28,986 bases of DNA from a virus. The notes below the pieces were generated by a model. The model was not told where the DNA came from. It was given only the letters and a program-made list of their open reading frames with translations, and searched no databases. The DNA lies in IMG/VR virus record IMGVR_UViG_3300033998_000247, positions 1 to 28,986 of that record. One strand, written 5' to 3'. This document shows, in pieces, positions 1 through 10,900 of this stretch; the stretch's first letter is position 1, and each line of letters opens with the position of its first letter. A program made the position numbers and the translations under genes.

Positions 1-3000
1 ATAGAACAGGTAGCGTAATTTTCCTCCGTCCCCAGCCATTCGTACACCTTTTGCCTTAACTTGCTTTCCACATACCTCAATGCTTGGGTAATATCACCAT
101 ATAGGGTACTTTCAAATTTGTCAGCAGTAATCGTATTAGCCTCTATTAAGTCGCCCTTAATCTTGCCAGACTTGATAATATCAGCCGACAGACCAGCGGT
201 AGAAATATGCTCAGTGGTTATAGAATGGACAACAATATCAGCGGCCCCAACCTTAGACGGTTTCCCCGCATAAACCTCTGGCGACCATCCAGAAGTATTG
301 CCAGACAGGTCTACAGCACGATAACGGTACTTATACTCAATCTCATACTCCACATCCTGATCTACAATGGAAGTACCCTTGACGGTAGCAATAGTTACCC
401 ATTCAGCCCAGTTGCGAAAATCACTGCGCTGTACTTCATAATAGGCCAAATCATAACACGGACTCCCGTCCTGATTCTGAGTCGTTTCGTTCCAGGTAAT
501 AGCAAACATTTTTAGACCAGGAATAACTTCTGGGGCCTCAGTAGGAGTCTTGGGAGCAACCGTATCCTTTGGAGTAACAACCGTCTTGGGATATGTTGTA
601 AGGGAAGTATCAGCAGGAAGTTGGGTGCTACACTCATTTCCCTGCACGTCAAAAGAAGTCACCTTAACACGGTAGGTAGTATTCGGCCTTACACCCCTTA
701 TCCTATACTCATTGGTCTTACCTACGGTTGCAACTGGATAAAAGCTACCAGAATTATTCTCTTCAAGGTAAATTTTATACCCCTCAAGATCGCTATCGGA
801 AACTTCATTCCATTTAACTACTATAGTCACTATTTGGGTTTCAGCAGTCTGTTCCAGGACAGCATTTACCCCTTCCTCCCGCCAAGTAGGTACAGCAGGA
901 GGTGTTGTATCAAACTTGCTCGCAGGCAAAGTATTATCCATAAGGACGGCCCCATAAAGACCGTCTGCCGTAAGAGCCGTGCGGTAGGTCAGTCCACCAT
1001 CGGTGGTGATTTTGAGCTGACCAGAATTGATAACGAAACGTTTATTTTGGTCTGTGGGGTCTACGAAGACAAGCCCTTCACCAGTAAAGAAGCCAGTATA
1101 CTCACTCCCGCCAGCTTTGGCTTTGATCCCCTGGGAATCTATCACAATCTCCTCTGTAGGCCCAAGGCGTATACTCCCCTGGTTATCCAGTTTAATACCA
1201 CCAGGAACATGAACAGTAAATCCCTGTGGAGTCAGGCGGGCCATTACGTTATTATTAGTGTCATACATATAGATACCATCGCCAACAAAAACCATCCTGG
1301 AGCCACTGGAATCTATACTGGAAGAAATGGTAACTTTAGTAGTGTCAAGAACGCCGCTGGTGATTTTTCCCGCACTTAAATCAGCAATTTTGGCCTGATC
1401 AATGACAGCATTAGAAGTAGAAAGGTTAATAGCCTCAATAACATTAGCTTTTAAGCGGTCAGTAGAAATATCACCACTGGTTATTTTTGAAGCATCCAAG
1501 TTAGTTATATGAGCATTAGTAATCGTTGCTTCTTCTATCTTTGCCCCATCAATTTTAGCCGTAGAAGTTGATAGGTTAATAGCATCTATTACATTGGCTT
1601 TTAATCTATCCGTAGCAATATCACCAGAAACTATTTTGGAAGCATCTAAATTTGCTATCTTAGCACTATCAATAACAGCTCCCGATGTTGATAGATTAAT
1701 AGCCTCAATAACACTAGCTTTTAACCTCTCGGCAGATATATCACCAGAAGTAATCTTGGAAGCATCAAGCTCTCCAATTTTAGCTCCATCTATAACTGCG
1801 GACGTAGTAGAAAGGTTAATTGCTTGAATCACGTTAGTTTTCATTACAGTAGCACTTAAATCACCAGTAGTTATTTTGCTGGCATTTAAGTTTTTAATAT
1901 GAGCGTCAACTATTGTGGCTTCGGCAATTCTGGCACCATCTATCTTGGCATCAGAAGCAGAAAGATTTATTGCTTCTATTACGTTAGCCACTAACCTGTT
2001 TGTATCAATATTGCCACTGGTAATCTTGGAAGCATCAAGATTGCCGATTTTAGCCTGATCAATGACAGCATTAGAAGTAGAAAGATTAATAGCATCAATT
2101 ACATGAGCTTTTAACCTGTCAGTATTTATATCTCCCGAAACTATCTTAGAAGCATCAAGCTCACCAATTTTAGCCTGATTAATAACTGCGCCAGAAGTAG
2201 ATAAATTAATAGCTTCAATAACGTTAGCCTGCAATCTCTCTGTTGCGATGTCACCAGAAGTAATTTTGGACGCATCTAAACTTCCGATTTTAGCCTGATC
2301 TATTACAGCCAGCGAAGTAGAAACATTTATAGCCTCTATAACATTAGCCGCCATTCTATCAGCGGCAATATCACCCGTGAGAATTTTAGAGGCATCAAGA
2401 AAACCTATCTTAGCTTGGTCAATAGTGGCGGTAGAAGTGGAAAGGTTAATAGCTTCTATTACATTAGCCTTAAGGCGGTCTGTAGATATATCGCCGCTAG
2501 TAATTTTGGAGGCATCCAAGTTACCAATCTTAGCTTGATCTATAACAGCAGTCGAGGCGGACAGATTAATAGCTTCTATAACATTGGCAGTCAAGCGGTC
2601 AGTAGCTATATCGCCACTAACTATCTTGGAAGCATCAAGAACACCAATCTTCGCCTGATCAATAACGGCACCTGTAGCCGAAAGATTTATTGCTTCAATT
2701 ACACTACCAGTTAACCTTTCTACGTCTATTGTACCACTGACTATTTTAGAAGCATCGAGATTGCTGATTTTGGCCTGGTCAATAATAGCGGTTGACGTAG
2801 ACAAATTAATAGCATCTATAACGTTAGCTTTTAGGCGATCAGCAGATATATCACCAGCCGACAAATTTATGGCTTCAACTACATTAGCCTTCATTCTATC
2901 GGCACTAATATCGCCAGAGGTAATCTTAGAAGCATCTAGATTGGCGATGTTTGCATCTGTTACCGCAAGCTCACCAATAACACCAGACTCCGCAGTAATA

Positions 3001-3365
3001 GTACCAGCAACTAACCTATCAGCAGTTATCGAGCGAGATTTAATATGATCATTATTAATAACGCCATTTGCTATATCAGTAGGACTTGTAATAACCACAG
3101 AATAATCTATACTGGGTGGATTAGAGTAATTATTACCAACAACAATAGGAACATTACCCTGCCACGAAATGAGAACATAGTCATTTATTTTAGGAGTATA
3201 AGTCCCCATTATTGCCACATATTGAAGTAAAAGGGGATTTCCGTAATAATCCACCCCACTACCAACAACAACATCAACAGTACCATCATTATGTATATTA
3301 ATTACTTTTCCGTACTCATAAAGAATGCTTTTTGTTCTAGATTCATACATTAAGTAATTAGGCAA
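1..3365 (-). CDS. Tail fibre/spike protein with 40-residue repeats and FN3 domains (partial, runs off left edge)
   Basis: This frame is open for about 1120 codons from a TTG at 3365 to the left edge, so the C-terminus is missing. The TTG is preferred because GGAGG sits 7 bases before it; the first ATG, at 3350, is about 21 bases away from that SD. Residues 1-85 look like a gpV/gp45-type OB fold, with the motifs INDYVLISWQG and PIVVGN. Residues about 100-660 are tandem repeats built on LDASKI.SGDI..DRL.ANVIEAINLS. A spacer region follows (about 665-810), then two fibronectin-III-like domains (about 815-920 and 930-1040), and then more degenerate SADIIKSGKI-type repeats. Such proteins sit at the tail tip and usually bind the host surface. 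It is the last tail gene seen, directly after the baseplate hub gene. The structural role is inferred; receptor binding is likely but not shown by sequence. Confidence 0.8.
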   Translation of the reverse strand, partial: MPNYLMYESRTKSILYEYGKVINIHNDGTVDVVVGSGVDYYGNPLLLQYVAIMGTYTPKINDYVLISWQGNVPIVVGNNYSNPPSIDYSVVITSPTDIANGVINNDHIKSRSITADRLVAGTITAESGVIGELAVTDANIANLDASKITSGDISADRMKANVVEAINLSAGDISADRLKANVIDAINLSTSTAIIDQAKISNLDASKIVSGTIDVERLTGSVIEAINLSATGAVIDQAKIGVLDASKIVSGDIATDRLTANVIEAINLSASTAVIDQAKIGNLDASKITSGDISTDRLKANVIEAINLSTSTATIDQAKIGFLDASKILTGDIAADRMAANVIEAINVSTSLAVIDQAKIGSLDASKITSGDIATERLQANVIEAINLSTSGAVINQAKIGELDASKIVSGDINTDRLKAHVIDAINLSTSNAVIDQAKIGNLDASKITSGNIDTNRLVANVIEAINLSASDAKIDGARIAEATIVDAHIKNLNASKITTGDLSATVMKTNVIQAINLSTTSAVIDGAKIGELDASKITSGDISAERLKASVIEAINLSTSGAVIDSAKIANLDASKIVSGDIATDRLKANVIDAINLSTSTAKIDGAKIEEATITNAHITNLDASKITSGDISTDRLKANVIEAINLSTSNAVIDQAKIADLSAGKITSGVLDTTKVTISSSIDSSGSRMVFVGDGIYMYDTNNNVMARLTPQGFTVHVPGGIKLDNQGSIRLGPTEEIVIDSQGIKAKAGGSEYTGFFTGEGLVFVDPTDQNKRFVINSGQLKITTDGGLTYRTALTADGLYGAVLMDNTLPASKFDTTPPAVPTWREEGVNAVLEQTAETQIVTIVVKWNEVSDSDLEGYKIYLEENNSGSFYPVATVGKTNEYRIRGVRPNTTYRVKVTSFDVQGNECSTQLPADTSLTTYPKTVVTPKDTVAPKTPTEAPEVIPGLKMFAITWNETTQNQDGSPCYDLAYYEVQRSDFRNWAEWVTIATVKGTSIVDQDVEYEIEYKYRYRAVDLSGNTSGWSPEVYAGKPSKVGAADIVVHSITTEHISTAGLSADIIKSGKIKGDLIEANTITADKFESTLYGDITQALRYVESKLRQKVYEWLGTEENYATCS
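1381..2960 (-). repeat. Tandem 120-bp coding repeats in the fibre gene
   Basis: About 13 copies of an INLS-ending unit can be placed by eye. Ten of the twelve steps between copies, at + coordinates near 1421 to 2861, are 120 or 150 bases: eight are exactly 120 around the 1571-1811 and 1961-2801 blocks and two are 150. One last step is 60. The 150-base units carry an extra ten residues (AKIEEATITNAHI or a close variant). Units differ at synonymous and variable sites, so the array is old rather than freshly amplified. All indels are multiples of 30 bases and keep the frame. Confidence 0.85.
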
Positions 3366-3388
3366 GAATATCCCTCCCCTCTCGGAGG

Positions 3389-5914
3389 CTAGCTTAATAC
3401 TTGATAGCTAGGTACTTCTACAATAATACTTTCAGAAGGCGGCGACTTTTTGCTCCACCTATTCACAGATTCCATTCTATAATAAAACGTTCCTGGCCCA
3501 CTCCAGTAATCTATAAACCAGTTAACACTCAAATCAGCCCCCGAAAGTACAGCAGGTACAAAACCAACAAACGTGAAATTGCTTCCATCAGTAGAACGAT
3601 ATATATTAAAACCAACAAGCCCCACTATTTCAGTACCATTGGTATTTGTGGTAGGATAAGACCACGATATCTTGGGGTAGTAGAAAACCCTACCCTTTTC
3701 TTCCGCAGGCCAATTACATCCTGGATACCTATTTACAGTCCTGGTAACTATTTCTGCCGTCAAGCCAGCAGGAGGCGAAGGGGTTATACTTGTCGCTACC
3801 CATATATTCTTAAACAATTGAGCTTTAAGGACGGTTTGTTTGGTAGTATCACTAAGAGTATGAGTAATACCTATAACCTTGTATAACTGATCTATACTTT
3901 GTAAACCAGATTTCTGGCTGTTAATTCCAATAATATCACCCAATTGAATGATTGGGTAAAAAGGCAAAGTAATATTAACCATTCCCCTGGGATAACGCAG
4001 ATCTTCCAAGATAGCATTAGCTAACTTTTGTGCTGTCTCCTGATCATAGATAAATGATGAAAGGCTCCTATCAACCTCCATAAACCTCCTGCCGTAATCC
4101 CTAATAGAATCATTATCCTGCACTCTTACCTGAATAATTCCTGACGGCGTTTCTGCCTTAACAAGAATATCATTTCTAACATCAGCATCAGTTAAATTGA
4201 GTGTTTCTATAGTAATAATATCCTCATCAAATATATCATCTGCAACTTCTTGTTTTTTTCGATCAAATAACCAAAGTATCCCACTTTCATCAAACATAAG
4301 ATACCAGCCAATCGAGCTTACTAACTGCTGTAAAGCATCCCATAGGTTTATATTCTTTAACTGATAATGTTTAATTAAATAATAAGTAGGTTGACTAATA
4401 AATTCAATTTCTCCCCAGTTAGAATGAATAATCGAATCGGGCAAATAAGTCCTCAGTAAATCATCTATAACATTCTCCAATACCACATAATCATAAGACT
4501 TGGATAAAGATACAAAGATATCCTGTAACCCCTTTGAAAAATCGCGACAACCTAGTACAATTGTTCCAGTATTTACATCCTCCTCAATATCATCACCAGT
4601 CAAGCCTGTAAAAATTGGAACCATACCCTGGGGAGATTCGGCAACAACAGTCTCATAATTGAGAGAAATATTTTTTAGAACCGGACTATAAAGTGTATCG
4701 CTGGTACTTAAATTAGCCCTTACCTTCAAAAATCTTGCCACAGGTACAGAATCTAAAGAAGGATACCACGCCGACCAAACTTGACCATCTGTGCTACTTG
4801 CAAATTCAAATGTAACACTACCCGTATATTCCGATTCTATCGAAAGATATCTATTAATTCTGGGGCCACAATCAAACTGTACAACAACACTACCACTATT
4901 TTTATATATTATATCTCTCACATATATTCGGTAAGTTAAGCTCTGATCTTGTAAAATATTTTGTTGATTAACAATATCACATCTAAATACTTCAAAAATC
5001 TTACTTCCAGAAACAGAATTATATGCAACATAATCAAGCTGATTAGAACTATCTTTTCTCGTAGCATAAGAACTACTCTCTAGAAACAGCATGTAATCAA
5101 TATTCGGCTCAATAAAACAATCGTCAAATTTAAAATCAATCCACCCTGTCGAACGCTTTCCCACCTCTACTGTCTTTATTGCATTTTTCCTTGGATCAAA
5201 AGGAGGAGAAGAGCCTGCATCATTATGGCTATTCCAATTATTACCAGGCCAATCCCATTTCCACTTATACAAAGTACACCATATACAACCCTGGCCATAA
5301 ACCAACTTAGGATCTGCGGCCCTTATATATACAGAAAATCGAGAGAGGTACTTTTTTGTTGTTGTGTTAATCTTAAATATTTGACCATAATCATATTCAT
5401 AAAAAGCACTACTATAATGATGGTCTTTACCGAGCATTAGATAGTTAGATATATTCTCCTGGCTAAGAATTAAATATTCATTACCCAAGGTATAGGCCAG
5501 CATTACACCATCAGGGGTTGGCTCTGTATTTACAAACTCTGCTCCAGCGAAATTATTTATAGTGGCCTTCTTGGTTACAACCGTAGTGGCACCTGATTCA
5601 CTAGATGTTTCCATTAATCCAGCATAAACTCTTACTACCCTACCTGGTTTTAGTAATGGTTCAAATACACCCCTATTATAATTAAGTTCACTATCATGGT
5701 TATTAAGACCCAATTTATAATCACTGTTATCAATTACAATCCTACAGGAAGCATTGGAAGAATCAAGCTCTCTTGTCACCTCTATCTCTTTTACCCTGTC
5801 AGTAATATCTATTTCTTCTGCACCAAAATTACGAAGAAATGTTACTTTATAAGCAAGGTGCCTAACATCGAATTCTTTCAAAACCTGTTTAAAAGTATCA
5901 GATACATTAATCAT
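3389..5914 (-). CDS. Baseplate hub / Tal-like tail-tip protein
   Basis: I place the start at ATG 5914, which has GGAGG 7 bases upstream. An earlier in-frame start at 5950 overlaps the previous gene and would add 12 glycine-rich residues. The protein is about 841 residues. The N-terminal 100 residues read like the first domain of a tail hub (ITDRVKEIEVTREL, then SSNASCRIVIDNSD). Residues about 140-420 form a beta-rich, aromatic-rich insertion that could be a carbohydrate-binding jelly roll. Residues about 430-710 carry hub-like features: a GCRDFSKGLQD segment, NLWDALQQLVSSIGWYL, and the C-terminal QLGDIIGI with KVIGITHTL, seen in gp27/gpD-type and prophage endopeptidase-tail proteins. The last 120 residues resemble a fibronectin-III domain (GFNIYRSTDGSNF). 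It lies between the Dit-like genes and the fibre gene, as expected for Tal. No peptidase active site was recognised. Confidence 0.75.
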   Translation of the reverse strand: MINVSDTFKQVLKEFDVRHLAYKVTFLRNFGAEEIDITDRVKEIEVTRELDSSNASCRIVIDNSDYKLGLNNHDSELNYNRGVFEPLLKPGRVVRVYAGLMETSSESGATTVVTKKATINNFAGAEFVNTEPTPDGVMLAYTLGNEYLILSQENISNYLMLGKDHHYSSAFYEYDYGQIFKINTTTKKYLSRFSVYIRAADPKLVYGQGCIWCTLYKWKWDWPGNNWNSHNDAGSSPPFDPRKNAIKTVEVGKRSTGWIDFKFDDCFIEPNIDYMLFLESSSYATRKDSSNQLDYVAYNSVSGSKIFEVFRCDIVNQQNILQDQSLTYRIYVRDIIYKNSGSVVVQFDCGPRINRYLSIESEYTGSVTFEFASSTDGQVWSAWYPSLDSVPVARFLKVRANLSTSDTLYSPVLKNISLNYETVVAESPQGMVPIFTGLTGDDIEEDVNTGTIVLGCRDFSKGLQDIFVSLSKSYDYVVLENVIDDLLRTYLPDSIIHSNWGEIEFISQPTYYLIKHYQLKNINLWDALQQLVSSIGWYLMFDESGILWLFDRKKQEVADDIFDEDIITIETLNLTDADVRNDILVKAETPSGIIQVRVQDNDSIRDYGRRFMEVDRSLSSFIYDQETAQKLANAILEDLRYPRGMVNITLPFYPIIQLGDIIGINSQKSGLQSIDQLYKVIGITHTLSDTTKQTVLKAQLFKNIWVATSITPSPPAGLTAEIVTRTVNRYPGCNWPAEEKGRVFYYPKISWSYPTTNTNGTEIVGLVGFNIYRSTDGSNFTFVGFVPAVLSGADLSVNWFIDYWSGPGTFYYRMESVNRWSKKSPPSESIIVEVPSYQVLS

Positions 5915-5933
5915 GCAGTCACCTCCCCCGCCA

Positions 5934-6944
5934 TTAGAGCAGGAGACCATTGAATTCTAAATAGTATAGTGGCTGATTCTTATCACTCTTAACATGCTCT
6001 ATATTTAAAGATTTAATCATCAATGTCTGTCTAATTTCTTTCTCATTAACAACACTAACTGGTGAGCCGTTAGCAAACAGCAATTTAAGCTTGTACAACT
6101 TTTCGTTTACAGTATTCCAGTAGTATTTTAGAAGTAAACCATTATTTAATATATAAAAATATCCACTAGTCCTATCAAAGCAGATATCTAAAACATCTAA
6201 TGTAGGACTAATATCAACCTCATTTATTATAATCTGATTAAGATAATCAATCTGAACTAATGTATGCCTATCGGCATCAAAATACCAAACAAAAGAATCA
6301 GAACCATCTTGTTTCATAGCAATATAAGGAGTCTTTCCTGTTGAAAAATTATCGGCAAAATCATCAGTAGTATAAACAGTTGATAAACTAGAATTAATCA
6401 TTAAATATATCCTGCCCCGTTTATCCAAAATAAGTATACCACCAGTATTGTAATCGTACCCAATGCCGCCAAGAATTACATCGTTTAACGTAATACTCTG
6501 CGTCTGGAGAACATTCAGATCAAGATCGCATGTTAAAAGAAGGTAGCCAGCACTATCTGTCCCGAGAATATAAAGCTTATTATTAGGATATGCATCACAA
6601 AGATTTAAAATAGAAGTGACTTGAGTAATTTGTTTAGTTTGAACTATATTGAGATTGTTATCAAGGATATCTATATTATTTCCATAAGCCATATATAAAC
6701 GATTTAATATTGAGTAGTTTGTAATACTATTATAAGACTTTAAAATAGGTTTCCGCAAGATAACATCAGATGGGCTTGAATCCCACAAGGCCACCCTAAA
6801 TCTTCTTTGATTTTTATTATATAAGTATTTGCTCCTTGCCACAGCATTTAAAGTAATACTAGTCACCCTTGTTAGTTCAATCGTATCTGATTCTTCAACT
6901 GGATTTATATTAAGAGTTATGTCACCGATAATCCACTTGGACAT
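5934..6944 (-). CDS. Dit-like distal tail protein with beta-rich insertion, copy 2
   Basis: The protein has 336 residues. Its N-terminus (WIIGDITLNINPVEESDTIE, then an RRFRVALW strand) and its C-terminus (LMIKSLNIEHV, then YYLEFNGLLL) resemble the two halves of a small distal-tail beta domain. Between them lie about 240 residues of repeated short beta strands (KLYILGTDSAG, GGILILDKRGRIYLM, GYFYILNNGLLLKYY) that look like beta-propeller blades. The gene starts 18 bases after the copy-1 gene and ends 20 bases before the hub start. It is a diverged paralogue of copy 1: same length class, same split layout, same terminal motifs. Distal-tail proteins join the tail tube to the hub. The propeller reading is inferred from pattern only. 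Confidence 0.55.
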   Translation of the reverse strand: MSKWIIGDITLNINPVEESDTIELTRVTSITLNAVARSKYLYNKNQRRFRVALWDSSPSDVILRKPILKSYNSITNYSILNRLYMAYGNNIDILDNNLNIVQTKQITQVTSILNLCDAYPNNKLYILGTDSAGYLLLTCDLDLNVLQTQSITLNDVILGGIGYDYNTGGILILDKRGRIYLMINSSLSTVYTTDDFADNFSTGKTPYIAMKQDGSDSFVWYFDADRHTLVQIDYLNQIIINEVDISPTLDVLDICFDRTSGYFYILNNGLLLKYYWNTVNEKLYKLKLLFANGSPVSVVNEKEIRQTLMIKSLNIEHVKSDKNQPLYYLEFNGLLL

Positions 6945-6962
6945 ATTAATACCACCTACAAA

Positions 6963-7931
6963 TTAAAGTATGGTGAATCCCGAAATATCAATATCATAAC
7001 AGTTATCAAGGTTATTTACTCTATTTATACTAATACTTTCAATAAAAAGTTGGGATTTTCTTCTATATTGATCTTCAATCAACACAGAATCAGCAAGAAG
7101 TGCTTTCTTAAGCTTTGTTATTTCATAAAGGCTACTCCCAATATAAAACCTACTAAGACCCAAATTAGCAGAAAATACACTTAAAATTTCTTTATCTGTT
7201 AAGAACATAGACTCTGGATCAGAAGTATAGTTGAATTCATTAACATCAATAATTGAAAGTGGATTTAAATTATAGAAATAAATAGTTAATATATCAAACC
7301 AGTGATTACCAAGCAGTAATACATCATTATCTAGAGGAACCATTGCAAAGTAGCCACCAGGAACAATATCCAGCTCCCCAATATATGTTTGTTGGTAATC
7401 AAGCCTGTATAACCTATACTGACTATCCAATAAATATTTCACCCCTTCAAGGGCAGTAAAACAGGCCAGATCAGCCCCATCAGAAAAGGTAATATCAAAC
7501 TGGTTTTTTAAAGATAGATTTGTCCTATCAAAAACATACACTCTTGCCAAACCACTTGAGGGCCTATCAACTACATAAATATCCGCGCCATCAACACTAA
7601 AACTACTCAAATTAACAACCGATAATCCAATATTATTCTCATGCTCAAAAACCAAATTTCTATTATATCTCGACAATACAGAACTGGAAGTATTTAAGAT
7701 AAACATATTATCCTTATCGCCACAGGCAATATCTCCAGAAATTGATAACAAATCGAGAAATTTGGGGAGTGGCTTCCAAATACGAGCTGTCAATTGCAAA
7801 TTCTTCTTGTAATAGCTCGGCTGGATTATTGTCCTACCCGATAGTGCTGTAACATCAGCTCCAACATATTCTAAAGTATCTTTTCTACTATTAGGCGCAA
7901 CGGTGAAGGTATAATCACCTATCCTATACAT
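6963..7931 (-). CDS. Dit-like distal tail protein with beta-rich insertion, copy 1
   Basis: The 322-residue protein begins MYRIGDYTFTVAPNSRKDT, reaches a strand LQLTARIWKP near residue 50, and ends with SQLFIESISINRV and YDIDISGFTIL. These outer parts fit a Dit belt domain directly after a tape measure gene. The middle (about residues 60-270) is a series of short strands with turns (DIYVVDRPSSG, RVYVFDRTN, KYLLDSQYRLYRLD, DVLLLGNHW), suggesting a beta-propeller or similar repeat fold inserted in the Dit core. A GGGGGAGTGG SD precedes the ATG. A pair of such genes is unusual, because one Dit is normal. Confidence is fair for a tail-tip role and lower for the exact fold. Confidence 0.55.
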   Translation of the reverse strand: MYRIGDYTFTVAPNSRKDTLEYVGADVTALSGRTIIQPSYYKKNLQLTARIWKPLPKFLDLLSISGDIACGDKDNMFILNTSSSVLSRYNRNLVFEHENNIGLSVVNLSSFSVDGADIYVVDRPSSGLARVYVFDRTNLSLKNQFDITFSDGADLACFTALEGVKYLLDSQYRLYRLDYQQTYIGELDIVPGGYFAMVPLDNDVLLLGNHWFDILTIYFYNLNPLSIIDVNEFNYTSDPESMFLTDKEILSVFSANLGLSRFYIGSSLYEITKLKKALLADSVLIEDQYRRKSQLFIESISINRVNNLDNCYDIDISGFTIL

Positions 7932-7949
7932 TAAGCCACTCCCCCTTTA

Positions 7950-10900
7950 TTAATATGAAATACCAGCATGACGCAATCTGGTTAATCTAGAAGCGCGTTC
8001 CTGTTGTCTCAAAGCCTTGGCAACGCCTTCACTTATCTTCTCCTCAATTAAGTTAAGAGTAGCCCGATCTATATTTGCTCCACCCTCAATGGTGAGGTTA
8101 ACCTCAAAGTAATTATAATTTCCAGAAGATGGTGTTGCTGTATTTTGTCCTGCAAAAATCTTATCTGTCCTTGCCAAGAAATCAATAAATCTACTTGTCA
8201 ACAACGGCGGCAGAACCATTTCATCCCGATGTAGTATAGCCAACTGCTCAAATTCAGATATGCCGCCTCTATGAGCAACACCTATCTTCTTCAGCTCTTT
8301 TTGTACCCTCTCAACAATATTGGGCTCTTTTCCTTCTGCGGCCCTACGGAGAAGGTCATTTACATAAGCAATAAGCCCACCAGGGAAAGTTCTTTCGATA
8401 TAAGCCGCATACTGATTTGTACTTATTGCCTTCGTTATCTTGCTAAACAAAGAGTCGGTGGTATTAGGAGTAGTATATTCAACACTAGTTGTTGCACTAC
8501 TCTTATTTGTACTGCCTCCCGTAGCACTACTGCTGGTTCCAGCAGAAGGCTGGCTTGTTGTTGGTAGTGAAGAAGTATAACTGCTACCAACAGTAGACCG
8601 ATATGAACTACTTTGTAATATTTGCGACAACGAATTAGGAATGCCCAAGATAGCATTCAGAACATCATGCTGGGTTTGCAACTGAGAAACATTCAAGTTA
8701 TATAAGCCACGTAAATTATCAACACTGACGCCTGTAAGCCTACTTATCTGCTCAAGATTTGCATTGCCCTTTATTGTTATTTCATGAGTTTTCTTATTCC
8801 ACTCAACGTTATAGCCCAATGCTTGAGCCACTTCCCTAATTGCCACATAACTCTTACCTTCCTCATCCACCCAGGCTGGTTTAAACCTTCGCCCGCCTAT
8901 TATAACTTCACTAGTTACCCTATCCCAGTCAACCGATACTCCCAGTATCCTACCCAACTCCCTGCTCCACATATAACTCTTACCATCCTGCAGGACATAC
9001 TGTCCATACCCAATAGTAGCAACAGTAACCTGTACCTGAAGCAAACCTAATATAGCCTCAAGTAAGCTAATCATCTTATCAAATTTTGTACCGTGTTCAC
9101 TTAACACAGTATTAACACCATCAAGACCAACAGAAATATTACTAATAATATTTTGCAGAGGACTTTCTGGTGGAGCAGGGGCTTCACCAGCGGACACCTC
9201 ACCAGTCCCAGGCATAGGAGGTAGTGGTGGGTAAACTTGGCCTTCGCCAGCCTCTCCTGGAAGCCTTAACCCTGGTATCTCCTCTGGGCCACGACCCTTC
9301 ATATACTCATAGACATACGGCTCAATCTTAAATCCAGAAGGAGCATTAAAAACTTGGTCTTTAAGAGTCTCAAGAATGCCACCAAGAAGATCTTTATAAG
9401 CTGGCAGATAAGAGGCCAGGATATCAATAATGCCCTGCAAGTTACTCCTAAATCCAGCCACATCAATCTGGCCGCCAGTAAAAACGCTCCTGGTTACAGA
9501 GGCAATCAAGTCATCTATCTGCTTACCAATACCAGTTGCCTCAAAAATAGCGTCTGAAATAGCCTCAGCCAACAGACCTCCAACGCTTTGCTTAATGTTA
9601 GCCAAGAAATCTTCCTGGTAAGACATAGAACCACTAAAGGCATCCGAAAGACCCCTTGCGAAAGCACTACGCAGACCGCTCGTCAAATTGTTATGGAATT
9701 CCAGGATAGAACTACGAGCCTCATAAGTCTTATTATCCAATTCCTCAAGACGATCCAAGTATTCATCAAGGCTAATTATCCCGAGTTTAAACGATTCGGC
9801 TAAAGCATCCTTGCGCTCATTAATCAAGCCTAACCATTGTTTCTCAAGAGACACTATCTCGTCCAGGAGAGCATAATACTCATCTTCTCCAGAATAACCT
9901 CCACTTTGAAGCAGGTTCACAGCTCTGCCAATTTGGGCTTGCAACATCAACCTGCGGTATTCCTCTACTTCACCAGCAGTCCTGACAAACTCCTCCAGCC
10001 CCTCAGCAGTTAATTCAAAATACTTCTTGGTTAAATCAACGCGCTGGGACAACAGCTCATTTTCCTTTGTATGTAACTCAACAATATCATTAAGAGCCAC
10101 AAAGTATTCAAGACTTAGTGGGGCGATTTCCTGGAATTTCTCATTCGCCTGCCTTAACTGTTCTCCCAGCACATAAAGACTCCTACCAAAATTCCTAACC
10201 TCTGCGTCGAAGAGATGGCGATAAGCATAAGGAGCTTCTGGAGCCATCGTCTCAAAAACTTGACGCAGATCGCTAACCTTCTCTTCTAAAGTATACAGAG
10301 CCTCATAGGTAGTCTTAATATTCTCTATCAGCTTGTTATAAACCGTACTGCCATACTCAGCCTGCCCAAGCCTGGAGAGATAGTTTAAAAGCTCATTTAA
10401 TTGAATTGTGCTATTATATCTTACCTCATCAATAAAGGCTTGGACTTGAGGGATGTATCTTAGCAAACCGCTGGCATACTGAGGAAATTCCAGCATTAAA
10501 TTTTGTAACATCTCAAGGATACTAGACCCAATGCCAGCCCAATTAGGCGGCATACCAGTAAGACCAGACATGGTCAACTGGACACCAATCTGCCTAAACA
10601 GATCACGCCATGCTTCTTCTTTGCGAAGGGCATAATATTCCTTATTTAATTGGGCTATTTGTTTAATTAGATCGCCCAACTGAGAGGCAGGAACTTCGTA
10701 AGCAAGTTTAATTAATTGATCGATTACATCTTTTAATTCTTCGCTTCTCTTACGAGCAAGGTTTTCATTAATTTGCGCCAACCGAATACTAACTCTTCTC
10801 CGTTCACTAAACTCCTCAAAAATCTGTTTCTTTGCCGCTTCATAATAAACATTAGCAAGTTTCCTGATGGCATTAATCAATTGGTTATTAAGTAAAGCAG

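Noticed and set aside
1381-2960. CRISPR-like array
   Set aside because: The 120-base periodicity is in-frame protein repeat with graded divergence, with no short identical repeats and unique spacers.
1-3230. Several plus-strand reading frames rich in Ile/Ser/Ala across the repeat region and elsewhere
   Set aside because: They mirror the minus-strand fibre gene and other minus-strand genes, have no SD and no family resemblance; all are antisense shadows.
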